From: Streptomyces sp. RPT161
Lineage (GTDB): Bacteria > Actinomycetota > Actinomycetes > Streptomycetales > Streptomycetaceae
Direction: 5' to 3'
Assembly (NCBI RefSeq): GCF_027533845.1
Contig: NZ_JAPZVN010000034.1
Span: 1-52,438, forward strand
DNA length: 52,438 nucleotides
Both the position numbers and the translations under genes were made by a program. The notes under the pieces are model-generated. The model made no database searches. It had not been told where the DNA came from and was given only the letters and a program-made list of their open reading frames with translations. Shown here in pieces: positions 10,144-19,574 of the stretch; position 1 is the stretch's first letter; every line of letters starts with the position of its first letter.

Positions 10144-10175
10144 GGGAGCGGCCCCCAGGTCTGGGAACCGCTCCC
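10144..10175 (-). terminator. Terminator downstream of rpsO
   Basis: Two stacked stems (10144-10151 with 10168-10175, and 10154-10158 with 10161-10165) begin 12 bases after the rpsO stop codon and are followed by TTT on the minus strand. Partial read-through into pnp is expected, since the two genes are commonly co-transcribed. Confidence 0.65.
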
Positions 10176-10186
10176 TCCACGACGTC

Positions 10187-10474
10187 TTACTTGGCGCCCG
10201 CCGCACCACGGCGGATGCCGAGGCGGTCGACCAGGGTACGGAAGCGCGTGATGTCCTTCTTCGCCAGGTACTGCAGCAGGCGGCGGCGCTGGCCGACGAG
10301 CAGCAGCAGACCACGGCGGGAGTGGTGGTCGTGCTTGTGGGTCTTCAGGTGCTCGGTCAGGTCCGAGATGCGGCGGGTCAGCAGCGCGACCTGGACCTCG
10401 GGGGAGCCGGTGTCGCTCTCAGAGGAACCGAACTCGGTGACGATCTGCTTCTTCGTGGCGGCGTCGAGCGACAC
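10187..10474 (-). CDS. rpsO: 30S ribosomal protein S15
   Basis: A 95-aa S15 protein that binds 16S rRNA early in 30S assembly. The sequence is full length with the S15 core ([17 protein letters not shown], then [12 protein letters not shown]). The GTG start at 10474, with GAAGGAG upstream, gives MSLDAATKK; a longer reading from 10561 is an artefact. It is the first gene of the rpsO-pnp-M16-dapB series. Confidence 0.97.
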   Translation of the reverse strand: MSLDAATKKQIVTEFGSSESDTGSPEVQVALLTRRISDLTEHLKTHKHDHHSRRGLLLLVGQRRRLLQYLAKKDITRFRTLVDRLGIRRGAAGAK

Positions 10475-10582
10475 GCGTACTCCTTCGAGTGGTCGTTGTC
10501 CGCGAGTGCCCCTGGTCTTCATCACAGACGGGTCTTGGATGACTCGGCGGACAGGCCGCATGCGGGCATGCAGCGGTCACCC

Positions 10583-10611
10583 AGAGTACCAGCCGCTACC
10601 CGGAGGTCATC
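10583..10611 (-). promoter_or_regulatory. Possible rpsO promoter
   Basis: On the minus strand, GATGAC (10606-10611) and TACTCT (10583-10588) are separated by 17 bases, a housekeeping-type spacing. The -35 overlaps the last codons of eccD. Only a motif match. Confidence 0.3.
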
Positions 10612-12038
10612 CCGCGGGCCGCCGCGTACACGTTCAGCACCGCCAGGCACAGCGGTACCAGGGAGAGCAGCACGGCGCCCTCCACCAGGTCGAGCAGTCG
10701 GCCCCAGAACGGGGAGACGCCCTTCTTCGGCACGATCAGCGCGATCGCGGTGAGCAGCCCGGCGCCCGCGGCGACGCTGGCCGCCAGCCACACGGTACGG
10801 ATGTCGACCTGGGCGCTGTTCCCGGTGAGCAGGTCGCGCACCAGGCTCGACGGGGGGTTGAGGGACAGCCCGAGCACCAGCAGGCCGATCGCGGCGATCC
10901 CGGCCACCAGCAGGCAGGTCACCTGTGCGGTGTAGCGGAAGAGCCGGGCCCGCAGCAGCGTGGCCGCCCCGACGGCCAGTGCAAGCAGCTGCGCCCAGAG
11001 GGAGTGCGTGAAGCCGAGCACCGCGGCGCAGCCCACCACGACCGCCGAGCAGCCGCCGACCAGTCCGAGCAGCATCTCGTGGCCGCGCCGGGCGCGGGCG
11101 GCGATCCGCTCCTCGTCCACCGGCTCGTCCCGGCCGTCGGCGCCCTCGGCGCGCGGCGCGGTGTAGCCGATCGGCAGCCGGGCGAAGCGGGCGGACAGCG
11201 AGGGCAGGAAGGCGGTGACCGCGATCGCCGCGACGGCGCACGTGGCGGCGGTGTCGCTGGCGGACGCCTCGGTGAGGATCCCGACGAAGGTGGCCAGGGT
11301 GCCGACGCCGGACACGAACGCCGCCGCCACGAACGGGGCATCACCTTGCGGGGTGAAGGCGATGAGCAGCGCTGACACCACCAGCACGGTGACGCAGCCC
11401 AGCAGGAACTGCAGCCGCCCCTGTCCCTGTCCGGGGTCGGCGGCGACGATGCCGGATCCGGCGATCATCAGCAGCGGCAGCGCGGCCAGCCCGAGCGCGA
11501 CGGCGGAGCCGCGATCGTCGTAGACCCGGGCACGGACCGCCGACAACGCGGTGAGCAGCACCCCGGCCGCACCCGCGATGACGCCGGGCAGGCTGTGCAT
11601 GTCGTGCCGCACCGGGTCGGCGAACCACAGCACGAAGCCCATCAGGACCAGCAGCAGCACACCGCCGACCAGTCCGGCCGCCCGCATCAGGTCGTCGTTC
11701 CAGCGCCGCCGGTCTCGGGTGACGGCGGAGGCGACGGCGTCCACCACGTCGTCGTAGACCGCGGGCGGCAGCGACTCGGCGAACGGGCGCAGGGAGAGCA
11801 GTTCGCCGTCCAGCACGCGCTGCGCGGCGAGCGAGCGGGCGCCGTCGAGCACCGTGCCGTCCCGCCGCACCAGGTGCCAGCCGGTGGGCGCGCCGTCCGG
11901 CTGCGTCTGTCCGGACAGTCGCAGGATCTCAGGGTACACGTCGGCGAGCGCGATGTCCTCCGGAAGGGCGACATCGATACGGCTGTCGGGTGCGACGACG
12001 GTGACCCGGCAGAAGCCGGTCCCTGCGGTCGTGCTCAC
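10596..12038 (-). CDS. eccD: ESX type VII secretion membrane channel protein EccD
   Basis: A 480-aa protein with a ubiquitin-like N-terminal domain (about residues 10-90; RVTVVAPDSRIDVALPEDI) followed by many hydrophobic segments to the C-terminus. This is the layout of EccD, which forms the membrane vestibule of the type VII secretion complex. It is divergent from eccC, 167 bases away, and its 3' end runs up to rpsO. The family normally has eleven membrane segments; I did not fix their exact limits. It is the leftmost gene of the ESX locus. Confidence 0.92.
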   Translation of the reverse strand: MSTTAGTGFCRVTVVAPDSRIDVALPEDIALADVYPEILRLSGQTQPDGAPTGWHLVRRDGTVLDGARSLAAQRVLDGELLSLRPFAESLPPAVYDDVVDAVASAVTRDRRRWNDDLMRAAGLVGGVLLLVLMGFVLWFADPVRHDMHSLPGVIAGAAGVLLTALSAVRARVYDDRGSAVALGLAALPLLMIAGSGIVAADPGQGQGRLQFLLGCVTVLVVSALLIAFTPQGDAPFVAAAFVSGVGTLATFVGILTEASASDTAATCAVAAIAVTAFLPSLSARFARLPIGYTAPRAEGADGRDEPVDEERIAARARRGHEMLLGLVGGCSAVVVGCAAVLGFTHSLWAQLLALAVGAATLLRARLFRYTAQVTCLLVAGIAAIGLLVLGLSLNPPSSLVRDLLTGNSAQVDIRTVWLAASVAAGAGLLTAIALIVPKKGVSPFWGRLLDLVEGAVLLSLVPLCLAVLNVYAAARGMTSG

Positions 12039-12205
12039 CTCGCGGTTCCCCCTAGTGTGCGTACGGTGCGGCAGGTGCGGGTGGTCACCCTATCGGGATG
12101 GCGAGTTGGCATGCCCAGTAGGATCGGCCGTCGCGCGGAGGGAGGCCGTCGCCACGGGGGCGCCGGTGCGGAACTTTCGTCTCCGCATTGAGGATTGATG
12201 CATCG
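12039..12205. promoter_or_regulatory. Divergent promoter region between eccD and eccC
   Basis: A 167-base spacer must carry promoters for both genes. Candidate -10 boxes are TAGGGT on the minus strand (12087-12092) and TAGGAT on the plus strand (12119-12124); neither has a convincing -35 at the usual distance. Confidence 0.4.
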
Positions 12206-15200
12206 GTGAGTGTGGTCGTCGTCAAGCGCCCGCCCCGGGCGGTGCCGCCCGAGGTCCCGACCGACGAAGTGCGACTGGAGACCCCTCCCGAACTGCCCAG
12301 AACACAGGACCAGGGCATGTTGATGGCCCTGTTGCCGATGCTCGGCATGGCCTCGTCGGCCGCCTTCTTCTTCATGCCGGGCCAGCAGGCGTTCATGAAG
12401 GTCATGGGCGGACTGATGGTGGCCTCCACGGGCGCGATGGCCGTCGCCCAGGCGGTCAAGATGCGCCAGGGCCCCAGCGGCCAGATGTCGCAGGCCCGCC
12501 GCGACTACTTCAAGTACCTGGCGCAGGTGCGCAAGCAGGTCCGCAGGACGGCGGCGACCCAGCGTGCCGCCCAGTTCCACCAGCACCCCTCCCCCGACCA
12601 GCTGTGGTCACTGGTCGCCGAGGGCAAGCGGGTGTGGGAACGCCGCATCAACGACGAGGACTTCGCCCAGGTGCGCATCGGCCTCGGCCCGCAGCAGCTG
12701 GCCACCCCGCTGGTCGCGCCGACCACCGCCCCGGTGGACGAACTCGAACCGCTGACCGCCGCCGCGATGCGCCAGTTCCTCTCCGCCCACGGCGCCCTCG
12801 ACGGCCTGCCGATGGCGGTCAGCCTGCGCTCCTTCTACCACCTGACCGTCTCCGGCGCCCCCGACTCGGTCTACGGCAGCGCCCGCGCCCTGCTCGCCCA
12901 ACTCGCCGCCCTCCACTCCCCCGAGGACCTGGTCATCGCGGTCGTGGCGGGCCGCGGCGCGGCGTCGGAGTGGGAGTGGACGAAGTGGCTCCCGCACACG
13001 CAGCTGCCGGGGGCGCTGGACGGGGCGGGGGCGCGGCGGTTGTTCTCCGACGACCTGATCGAGCTGGAAGAACTGCTGTCCAAGCACCTGGAGGGCCGAC
13101 CGCGGTTCCACCGCAGTGGTGAACTTCTCCTCGACCAGCCGCACGTGGTGGTCGTCGTGGACAACGCCACGGTGCCCGCGGAGTCGTTGATCGCCAGTCC
13201 CGAGGGGCTCCAGGGCGTCACCGTCGTGGAGGTGGTGGCGGGTGAACTGTACGAGCCGAGTGGGGCGTTGTCGGTGATCGTGCAACCCGGGCGGCTGCGC
13301 ACCGAGACCGCCGACGGCATCGTGTACGAAGGCTCCCCCGACTTCCTCAGTGACACCGAGGCGACCGCCCTGGCCAGGCAGCTCGCACCGCTGCGGGTGG
13401 GCAGCGGGGACGGTGAGGAACCCCTGCTGACGAACCTGGAGTTCACCGATCTGCTCGGGCTCGGCGACGCCGCCTCGGTGGACGCCGCACGGACCTGGCG
13501 GCCGCGCTCCCACCATGAGCGGCTCCGAGTTCCGATCGGTGTGGGCCAGGACGGCCAGCCGGTGATGCTCGACCTCAAGGAGGCGGCCCAGGAAGGCATG
13601 GGACCGCACGGCCTGTGCGTCGGGGCAACCGGTTCGGGCAAGTCGGAGCTGCTGCGCACACTGGTACTCGGCCTCGCGGTCACCCATTCCTCCGAGACGC
13701 TGAACTTCGTCCTCGCCGACTTCAAGGGCGGCGCGACCTTCGCCGGTATGTCCGAACTGCCGCATGTAGCCGCCGTCATCACCAACCTGGCCGACGACCT
13801 GACACTGGTCGACCGCATGCGCGACTCGATCACCGGCGAGTTGCAGCGCCGCCAGGAGTTGCTGCGCTCCGCGGGCAACTACGCGAACATCCACGACTAC
13901 GAGAAGGCCCGGGCGGCGGGCGCACCGCTAGAGCCGCTGGCTTCCCTGGTGCTGGTGATCGACGAGTTCAGCGAACTCCTCACCGCCAAGCCGGACTTCA
14001 TCGACATGTTCATCCAGATCGGCCGAATCGGCCGGTCGCTGGGTGTCCATCTGCTGCTCGCCTCCCAACGCCTGGAAGAAGGACGACTGCGCGGGCTCGA
14101 CACCTACCTGTCGTACCGCATCGGTCTGCGCACTTTCTCCGCGGCGGAGTCCCGGGCGGCGCTGGGCGTCCCGGACGCCTACCACCTGCCGTCGCTTCCG
14201 GGTTCGGGGTACCTGAAGTTCGGTACGGACGAGATGGTGCGCTTCAAGGCGGCCTACGTCTCCGGCGCCTACCGTTCCGGCGTCACCCATTCCGGCACCG
14301 AGTCCCTGCCGGTGGAGAAGCGTCCCGTGCTGTTCACGGCGGCGCACGTGCCCGTGACCTACGCGATGCCCGAACCCGGTTTCTCCCTGCCATCGCGAAA
14401 CGATGACGACTCCTCGCTGACCGACACCGTTCTCGACGTGATAGTGCAGCGGCTCGAAGGACAGGGTCCACCGGCCCATCAGGTCTGGCTGCCGCCGCTG
14501 GACAAGGCGCCCTCGCTCGACGAACTGCTCCCGCCGCTGGCTCCGGTGGAAGGCCGTGGCCTGACGGCTCGGGAGTACCCGCGCCCCGGCGGACTGGTCG
14601 TTCCGCTGGGCGTCGTGGACAAGCCGTTCGAGCAGCGGCGCGACACCCTCTACCGGGACTTCTCCGGTGCGGCGGGCCACATGCTCGTGGTCGGTGGTCC
14701 GCAGTCCGGCAAGTCGACGCTGCTGCGCACGCTCATCAGTGCCTTCGCGCTCACCCACACTCCAGGGGAAGTGCAGTTCTACGGGCTGGACTTCGGTGGC
14801 GGCGCGATGAGCTCCATCGCCGATCTGCCGCATGTCGGCGGTACCGCTTCGCGTCTCGACCCGGAGAGGGTGCGCCGTACGGTGGCGGAGGTCGCCGGAA
14901 TCCTCGCGCGCAGGGAGGAGTTCTTCCGCGCCCAGAGCATCGACTCGATCACCACGTATCGTCGCCGCCGCGCCGCCGGAGACCTTCCCGACGAGAGTTG
15001 GGGCGATGTCTTCCTCGTCGTCGACGGGTGGGGCGCCTTCAAGCAGGACTACGAGATGTACGAGCCGGTGGTGACGGACATCGCGCAACGCGGCCTCGGC
15101 TACGGCATCCATGTGGTCATCAGCGCTTCCCGGTACATGGAGGTGCGGCCCGCGCTCAAGGACCAGATGCTCAACCGCCTCGAACTCCGCCTTGGCGACC

Positions 15201-16159
15201 CACTGGACTCGGAGTTCGACCGCAAGGTCGCCGCGAACGTCCCGGCGGGGGTCGCCGGTCGCGGTCAGCTCCCCGAGAAGCTGCACTTCATGGCTGCGCT
15301 ACCGCGGATCGACGGATCCAGCACGGTGGAGGACCTGTCGGACGCCACCGCGGCCATGGTCCGCACCGTCGACGGCGCATGGGCCGGCCCGCACGCGCCG
15401 AAGGTACGGCTGCTGCCGCGCATGCTCCCGGCCGACGAACTGCCCAAGGGGTTCGAGTTCCCCGACCAGGGCTTCGCCATCGGCCTGGACGAGAACAACC
15501 TCGCTCCGGTCTTCGTCGACTTCGAGACCGACCCGCTCTTCGTGGTCTTCGGAGACAGCGAGTCCGGAAAGTCCTCTCTCCTGCGGCTCATCGCCAAGCA
15601 GATCTCGGAGCGGTACACGCCGCAGGAGGCACTCATCGTCGCGGGCGACTACCGGCGTTCGCTGCTCGGTGCGCTGCCGGAAAGCCATCTGCTGGAATAC
15701 GCCCCGATGGCGTCCTCGCTCGAACTCCACATGAACGAGCTCAACGCCCTGATGCAGCGGCGTGCACCCAAGCCGGACGTAACCCCGCAGCAGTTGCGTG
15801 ACCGCAGTTGGTGGCAGGGCCCGCAGTTCTTCATCATCATCGACGACTACGAACTCGTCTCCACCGGGCCCAGCAACCCGATGTCGGTTCTGGTGGAGAA
15901 CCTTCCGTTCGCCCGGGACGTCGGCATCCGCTTCATCATCGCCCGCAGTTCCGCGGGAGCGAGCCGCTCGATGTACGAGCCGTTCATGCAGCGCCTCAAG
16001 GAACTCGGCGCCCAGGGCGTGGTGTTGTCAGGCGACCCGGGAGAAGGGGAGATCCTGGGCAACGTCCGCCCGCGCCCGATGCCGACCGGCCGTGGCTTCT
16101 TCGTCTCACGCAAGCGCGGCACACCACTGGTCCAACTGGGCTTCCTGCCCGAGCAGTAG
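12206..16159 (+). CDS. eccC: ESX type VII secretion ATPase EccC
   Basis: A 1317-aa FtsK/SpoIIIE-type motor of the ESX system, with EccCa and EccCb in one chain. Two hydrophobic segments lie near the N-terminus, then three ATPase domains with Walker A motifs GATGSGKS (473-480), GGPQSGKS (830-837) and GDSESGKS (1116-1123). Domain 1 has a proper Walker B (VLVIDEF, D586-E587); domain 2 has VVDGWG and domain 3 IIDDYE, so only domain 1 looks fully competent, as known for this family. I chose GTG at 12206 (MSVVVVKRP), with GAGGA upstream, over the in-frame TTG at 12188. A strong terminator follows. Confidence 0.95.
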   Translation: MSVVVVKRPPRAVPPEVPTDEVRLETPPELPRTQDQGMLMALLPMLGMASSAAFFFMPGQQAFMKVMGGLMVASTGAMAVAQAVKMRQGPSGQMSQARRDYFKYLAQVRKQVRRTAATQRAAQFHQHPSPDQLWSLVAEGKRVWERRINDEDFAQVRIGLGPQQLATPLVAPTTAPVDELEPLTAAAMRQFLSAHGALDGLPMAVSLRSFYHLTVSGAPDSVYGSARALLAQLAALHSPEDLVIAVVAGRGAASEWEWTKWLPHTQLPGALDGAGARRLFSDDLIELEELLSKHLEGRPRFHRSGELLLDQPHVVVVVDNATVPAESLIASPEGLQGVTVVEVVAGELYEPSGALSVIVQPGRLRTETADGIVYEGSPDFLSDTEATALARQLAPLRVGSGDGEEPLLTNLEFTDLLGLGDAASVDAARTWRPRSHHERLRVPIGVGQDGQPVMLDLKEAAQEGMGPHGLCVGATGSGKSELLRTLVLGLAVTHSSETLNFVLADFKGGATFAGMSELPHVAAVITNLADDLTLVDRMRDSITGELQRRQELLRSAGNYANIHDYEKARAAGAPLEPLASLVLVIDEFSELLTAKPDFIDMFIQIGRIGRSLGVHLLLASQRLEEGRLRGLDTYLSYRIGLRTFSAAESRAALGVPDAYHLPSLPGSGYLKFGTDEMVRFKAAYVSGAYRSGVTHSGTESLPVEKRPVLFTAAHVPVTYAMPEPGFSLPSRNDDDSSLTDTVLDVIVQRLEGQGPPAHQVWLPPLDKAPSLDELLPPLAPVEGRGLTAREYPRPGGLVVPLGVVDKPFEQRRDTLYRDFSGAAGHMLVVGGPQSGKSTLLRTLISAFALTHTPGEVQFYGLDFGGGAMSSIADLPHVGGTASRLDPERVRRTVAEVAGILARREEFFRAQSIDSITTYRRRRAAGDLPDESWGDVFLVVDGWGAFKQDYEMYEPVVTDIAQRGLGYGIHVVISASRYMEVRPALKDQMLNRLELRLGDPLDSEFDRKVAANVPAGVAGRGQLPEKLHFMAALPRIDGSSTVEDLSDATAAMVRTVDGAWAGPHAPKVRLLPRMLPADELPKGFEFPDQGFAIGLDENNLAPVFVDFETDPLFVVFGDSESGKSSLLRLIAKQISERYTPQEALIVAGDYRRSLLGALPESHLLEYAPMASSLELHMNELNALMQRRAPKPDVTPQQLRDRSWWQGPQFFIIIDDYELVSTGPSNPMSVLVENLPFARDVGIRFIIARSSAGASRSMYEPFMQRLKELGAQGVVLSGDPGEGEILGNVRPRPMPTGRGFFVSRKRGTPLVQLGFLPEQ

Positions 16160-16165
16160 CCACCG

Positions 16166-16203
16166 CGGCGCTGACCATCGCCACGATGCGATGGTCAGCG
16201 CCG
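16166..16203 (+). terminator. Terminator after eccC
   Basis: A perfect 15-bp stem (16166-16180 with 16189-16203, 8-base loop) starts 7 bases past the eccC stop and is followed by TTT. It separates eccC from the next three plus-strand genes. Confidence 0.75.
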
Positions 16204-16248
16204 TTTGCTAGCGTCGATTGTTCGTCTGCCACCAGGAGGGGGACCGGG

Positions 16249-16638
16249 ATGTCCGGCGACAAGGGGGACTTGAAGTCGAGCTCCCAGAGCAAGAAGGACG
16301 CCGTATCGGCGCTGAAGGGACTGGAAGAGGACCTCAAGACAGACGGCAGTTGGGCGGACAGCTCTACGCACGACGCCGTCAACACGCTCAAGGGGTGGGA
16401 CACCGCGACAGGGCTCAAAGACGCGCTGACCGAATGGGGCCAGCAGGTGAATGACCTACGCAACCGCTTCCTGGGAGAGCAGACGGCCCTGGGCAAGACC
16501 AACACGCTCTTCGTGGGCAACGACGGTGACACCTCCGGCCAGTTCTCCATACAGCCGCGGATGCCGCTGTCACCGCAGGACCAGTACCCGCCGTTGGTCC
16601 TCAACCCCAACCCCACCTCGAAACTGTCGGACTACTAG
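16249..16638 (+). CDS. 129-aa helical ESX-associated protein, possible WXG partner
   Basis: A 129-aa protein with a strong ribosome site (AGGAGGGG, 16233-16240) and ATG start. Residues 8-85 look like two helices around a turn that holds GSW (33-35), but the glycine of a true W-x-G is missing; the last 40 residues are extended and proline-rich. It lies 8 bases before the 735-aa WXG protein gene, and such tandem pairs often encode WXG-fold heterodimers. I infer a partner or chaperone role for the 735-aa protein; no family was recognised with certainty. Confidence 0.65.
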   Translation: MSGDKGDLKSSSQSKKDAVSALKGLEEDLKTDGSWADSSTHDAVNTLKGWDTATGLKDALTEWGQQVNDLRNRFLGEQTALGKTNTLFVGNDGDTSGQFSIQPRMPLSPQDQYPPLVLNPNPTSKLSDY

Positions 16639-16646
16639 GGGTAACC

Positions 16647-18854
16647 GTGCCTACGTACCAGCAGGTCATCAGCGCGGACCTGTCGAAGCTCACCGATGCC
16701 GCCAAGAAATGGGACGAGATGGCAGGCAAGTTCGACACCATGGCGACCACCTACAAGAACAAGGTGCAGAGCACGGGTGTCGACGGCAGCTGGTCAGGTC
16801 TCAGCCAGCAGGCGTACGCCCCCGCGTCGATCAAGACCCTCGCTGACATTAACGCCGCCAAGAAGGAGGCGACGGCCGTCGCCTCGCTACTGCGCCAGGC
16901 GGAGGGCAAGCTCAGCGAGCTCCAGGGCAACGTCAAGAAGGTCGTCTCGGACGCCGAGCGCGCGGGCATGAAGGTGGACGAGAACGGCATCGCGTCCTTC
17001 GACTACAGCAAGGTGCCGGCACACGAGCAGAACTCCATCGCGCACGACCCGGACCTCCACGAGGTGGAAGGCCAGTGGACCCGCCGCGTTGCCGACGCCG
17101 TCCAGGCCGTCAACGACGCGGACTACGGCATCAAGCTCGCCCTCCGGGACGCCTCCAACTACCAGCCCCTAAACCTCAACGGCGTCGCCTTCAACGCCAA
17201 CGCCGACGGCGACCTCGAACGCGACGAGGGCCACCAGGCCGCCAACCTCGCACTGGAACTCGACTCCAAGGGAAAGCTATCCAGCGAGGACATGCAGAAC
17301 CTGGAAAGGCTCATGCGCGCCAATTCGCATGACAAGGACTTCGGCCAGACGCTTCTCACCGACCTCGGGGCCGGCGGCACCATCCAACTCACCAACCGGC
17401 TCAACGACCTCGCGTACTCCACCGACAAACGGAACCAGACGCAGTACCTGAGACTGGAGACCGGCTTCGCAGACAGCCTCGCGGCGGCCACCAAGGATCC
17501 TGGGTCTTCCTTTTACAAGCGGTGGCACGATGATCTACAGAAGGCGGGAGTCCAGGAGTACCGGCTCCCCATCGACGACGTTCCCGGGTGGTACAACGTC
17601 CGCGGATACCAGAGTTTGGTGTCCCTCATGCAGCACGGGAGCGGTTACTCTCATCAGTTCCTTGACGACCTGGGCGACGATCTGATCAGCGCCGAGAAGA
17701 AGGACAAGGACATATGGCATCTGAAGGATTCGTATGTGGACGCCGGCCATGCATGGGGTCTCGCAAACGATCCACTCGACGGCGTGCTCGGCATCATGAG
17801 CCACGATCCGGGTGCCGCGACCTCATTTCTTGACACGCGAACCAGCGCGGGCCAAAGCCGCTTCGACTACCTAGTCAAAGACCGCGACTGGAACATCGTG
17901 GATCACACTCGCTGGCAGGGGAACATAGAGATTCCGACGTCTCCGTCCATGGACCCCAACGGACCCAGGGGTTTCGCGGCAGCACTTGAAGCCGCAGCCA
18001 CCGGGCGACCGTTCGGCGATGACGGCCCCCCGATCAGGCACTCGGACGCAAGTGCCGCGATCATGCGACACACGGTCGACCTCTTCGGCAACGACCCCAC
18101 GCTTGTCTCCAAGGAAGGCAAGTTCGCCAGCCTCCGAAGCAATCTGGGCGACATGACCGCCGAGTATATGGCTGACTTCCAGCAAGCCATGTACCGAGGC
18201 CAAGGAATAGCCACATTTGGCACTAGCGCCGGCCTATCTGGACTTCCAGTAGATGCATTTCTCGCCACCGTCGGCCAAGACCCGCACGCCTACGCCGCCA
18301 TTACCGCAGCACAGCAAGCATGCACAAGCAACCTCGTCAATGACGCCATCAACGGACCGGCGAGCTCCGCACTTTCCGTCGGCGACCGCGTACACAATGC
18401 TGTAGCGCCCGGCGCTCATATCGCAGGCATCATGAGCGCGGCTCGCGCCGAAGCGATTCACCAAGCCCACACCGCAAGCGACAAGGCCTTCAACGACAAT
18501 GTGGACCTGGTCGACAAATGGGTAACACGGGGGCTGAGTATGGGCGTGTCGAAAATCCCCTCCGAGATCCCCGTTCTCGGCACTGCTACTGCCTGGCTAC
18601 AGGATGATGTAAACCAAAGCGTGATGAACACAATCCACCATGACACCACGGCAGCAGCGCAGCACGAGGCAGGCCACGAATACGATGCGGGTCAGAACGC
18701 CGTAATCGCTGCTTCCCAGGCGGCAGTTGTACGAGCAGTCAGGAATGGCAACTACTCCCCTCAGGACGTAGCAGGCCTTCAGAACGCTGCCGGTACGGCC
18801 GCTGGAGACAGTTTCGGAGCGGGGGCCGTACAGCAGCAGGCACGCAATTCATAA
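16647..18854 (+). CDS. 735-aa WXG-domain protein, likely ESX cargo
   Basis: Starts at GTG with AGGGG overlapping the previous stop. Residues 1-100 form a WXG100-like helical hairpin with W49-S-G51. About 480 residues without obvious family follow. The C-terminal 140 residues (HIAGIMSAARAEA, later PVLGTATAWLQDDV) resemble the tail of large WXG proteins that occur beside lipoprotein genes in Streptomyces; I think this is Pfam DUF6571 but could not check. No signal peptide or membrane segment is evident, so export would be through ESX. From about 17.5 kb the codon use is clearly less GC-rich than in eccC. No known toxin motif is visible. Confidence 0.7.
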   Translation: MPTYQQVISADLSKLTDAAKKWDEMAGKFDTMATTYKNKVQSTGVDGSWSGLSQQAYAPASIKTLADINAAKKEATAVASLLRQAEGKLSELQGNVKKVVSDAERAGMKVDENGIASFDYSKVPAHEQNSIAHDPDLHEVEGQWTRRVADAVQAVNDADYGIKLALRDASNYQPLNLNGVAFNANADGDLERDEGHQAANLALELDSKGKLSSEDMQNLERLMRANSHDKDFGQTLLTDLGAGGTIQLTNRLNDLAYSTDKRNQTQYLRLETGFADSLAAATKDPGSSFYKRWHDDLQKAGVQEYRLPIDDVPGWYNVRGYQSLVSLMQHGSGYSHQFLDDLGDDLISAEKKDKDIWHLKDSYVDAGHAWGLANDPLDGVLGIMSHDPGAATSFLDTRTSAGQSRFDYLVKDRDWNIVDHTRWQGNIEIPTSPSMDPNGPRGFAAALEAAATGRPFGDDGPPIRHSDASAAIMRHTVDLFGNDPTLVSKEGKFASLRSNLGDMTAEYMADFQQAMYRGQGIATFGTSAGLSGLPVDAFLATVGQDPHAYAAITAAQQACTSNLVNDAINGPASSALSVGDRVHNAVAPGAHIAGIMSAARAEAIHQAHTASDKAFNDNVDLVDKWVTRGLSMGVSKIPSEIPVLGTATAWLQDDVNQSVMNTIHHDTTAAAQHEAGHEYDAGQNAVIAASQAAVVRAVRNGNYSPQDVAGLQNAAGTAAGDSFGAGAVQQQARNS

Positions 18855-18873
18855 GAGGCGTCAAGGAAAATAA

Positions 18874-19476
18874 ATGACTGTGCACGCGACCCTTGCCAAT
18901 CCCCTCCAGCGAGCTTCTTTCATTACGTCGTTTCTGCTATTGGGTACAGCACTAACCGGCTGTTCGACTGGCAACGCCAGTTCCGCACCGGAAAATCTAT
19001 GCGGAATGAAAGTCGACAAGCCCCTGTACGCTCCTCTGTTTCCGAGCGGAAAGAAGGTAACAGAAACAGGGGGGTTCACCAACCAAGATGCATATGCCGC
19101 CCAGAGCGGCAGCCGTCAGTCCTGTTACTACTGGGTCGACGGAAAGATCGCCGTAAGTCTCTACACATGGTCGGCCGACTCGACTTCCGGCCAGCCCAAA
19201 GCAAGCATCGCCAACGTAGCGCATGACGACGATGCAGCAAGCAATTTCAGGAAGATCGACGGGAAGTACGACTCCGCCTCCTGGAACGGTGGCGAAGGAA
19301 AGACCTCAGGGGCTGTGACAGGCTGCCCGATCCCTCAGAAACAAGGAGAGGAGCAGTATTCTCTGCTGATCAGAAGGATTGACGGCACCAGCAAGGACGA
19401 GCAAGTGTTGAGGAAACTCATCAATCCGGCGATGCAGGCTTTGCTGGACATGCGCCCATGCCAGAAAAGCAATTAG
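18874..19476 (+). CDS. 200-aa lipoprotein paired with the WXG protein
   Basis: Starts at ATG, 19 bases after the 735-aa gene, with AAGGA placed well (18863-18867). A signal peptide ends in the lipobox LTGC with Cys30 as the expected lipidated residue. The mature domain of about 170 residues is beta-rich in appearance, has paired cysteines and matches no family I can name. GC is low for this genome. Co-transcription with a WXG protein suggests an envelope partner: receptor, assembly factor or immunity protein. That is inference. Confidence 0.7.
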   Translation: MTVHATLANPLQRASFITSFLLLGTALTGCSTGNASSAPENLCGMKVDKPLYAPLFPSGKKVTETGGFTNQDAYAAQSGSRQSCYYWVDGKIAVSLYTWSADSTSGQPKASIANVAHDDDAASNFRKIDGKYDSASWNGGEGKTSGAVTGCPIPQKQGEEQYSLLIRRIDGTSKDEQVLRKLINPAMQALLDMRPCQKSN

Positions 19477-19510
19477 CCGCCCAATATGGCTGCGAGCACT
19501 CGTCAAAGCT

Positions 19511-19551
19511 GTGGGGGGTGGACACCGGTTAGTAGGGCATCCGCCCCCCAC
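19511..19551. terminator. Bidirectional terminator between lipoprotein gene and esxB
   Basis: A 12-bp stem with one G-T pair (19511-19522 with 19540-19551) lies between two convergent stop codons (19476 and 19575). Confidence 0.6.
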
Positions 19552-19574
19552 CGTGCGAGGCCTCGCTCAGGCGC

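Noticed and set aside
7563-11375. 1270-codon plus-strand frame opposite pnp, rpsO and eccD
   Set aside because: Spans three recognised minus-strand genes and has no domain or ribosome site; GC-bias artefact.
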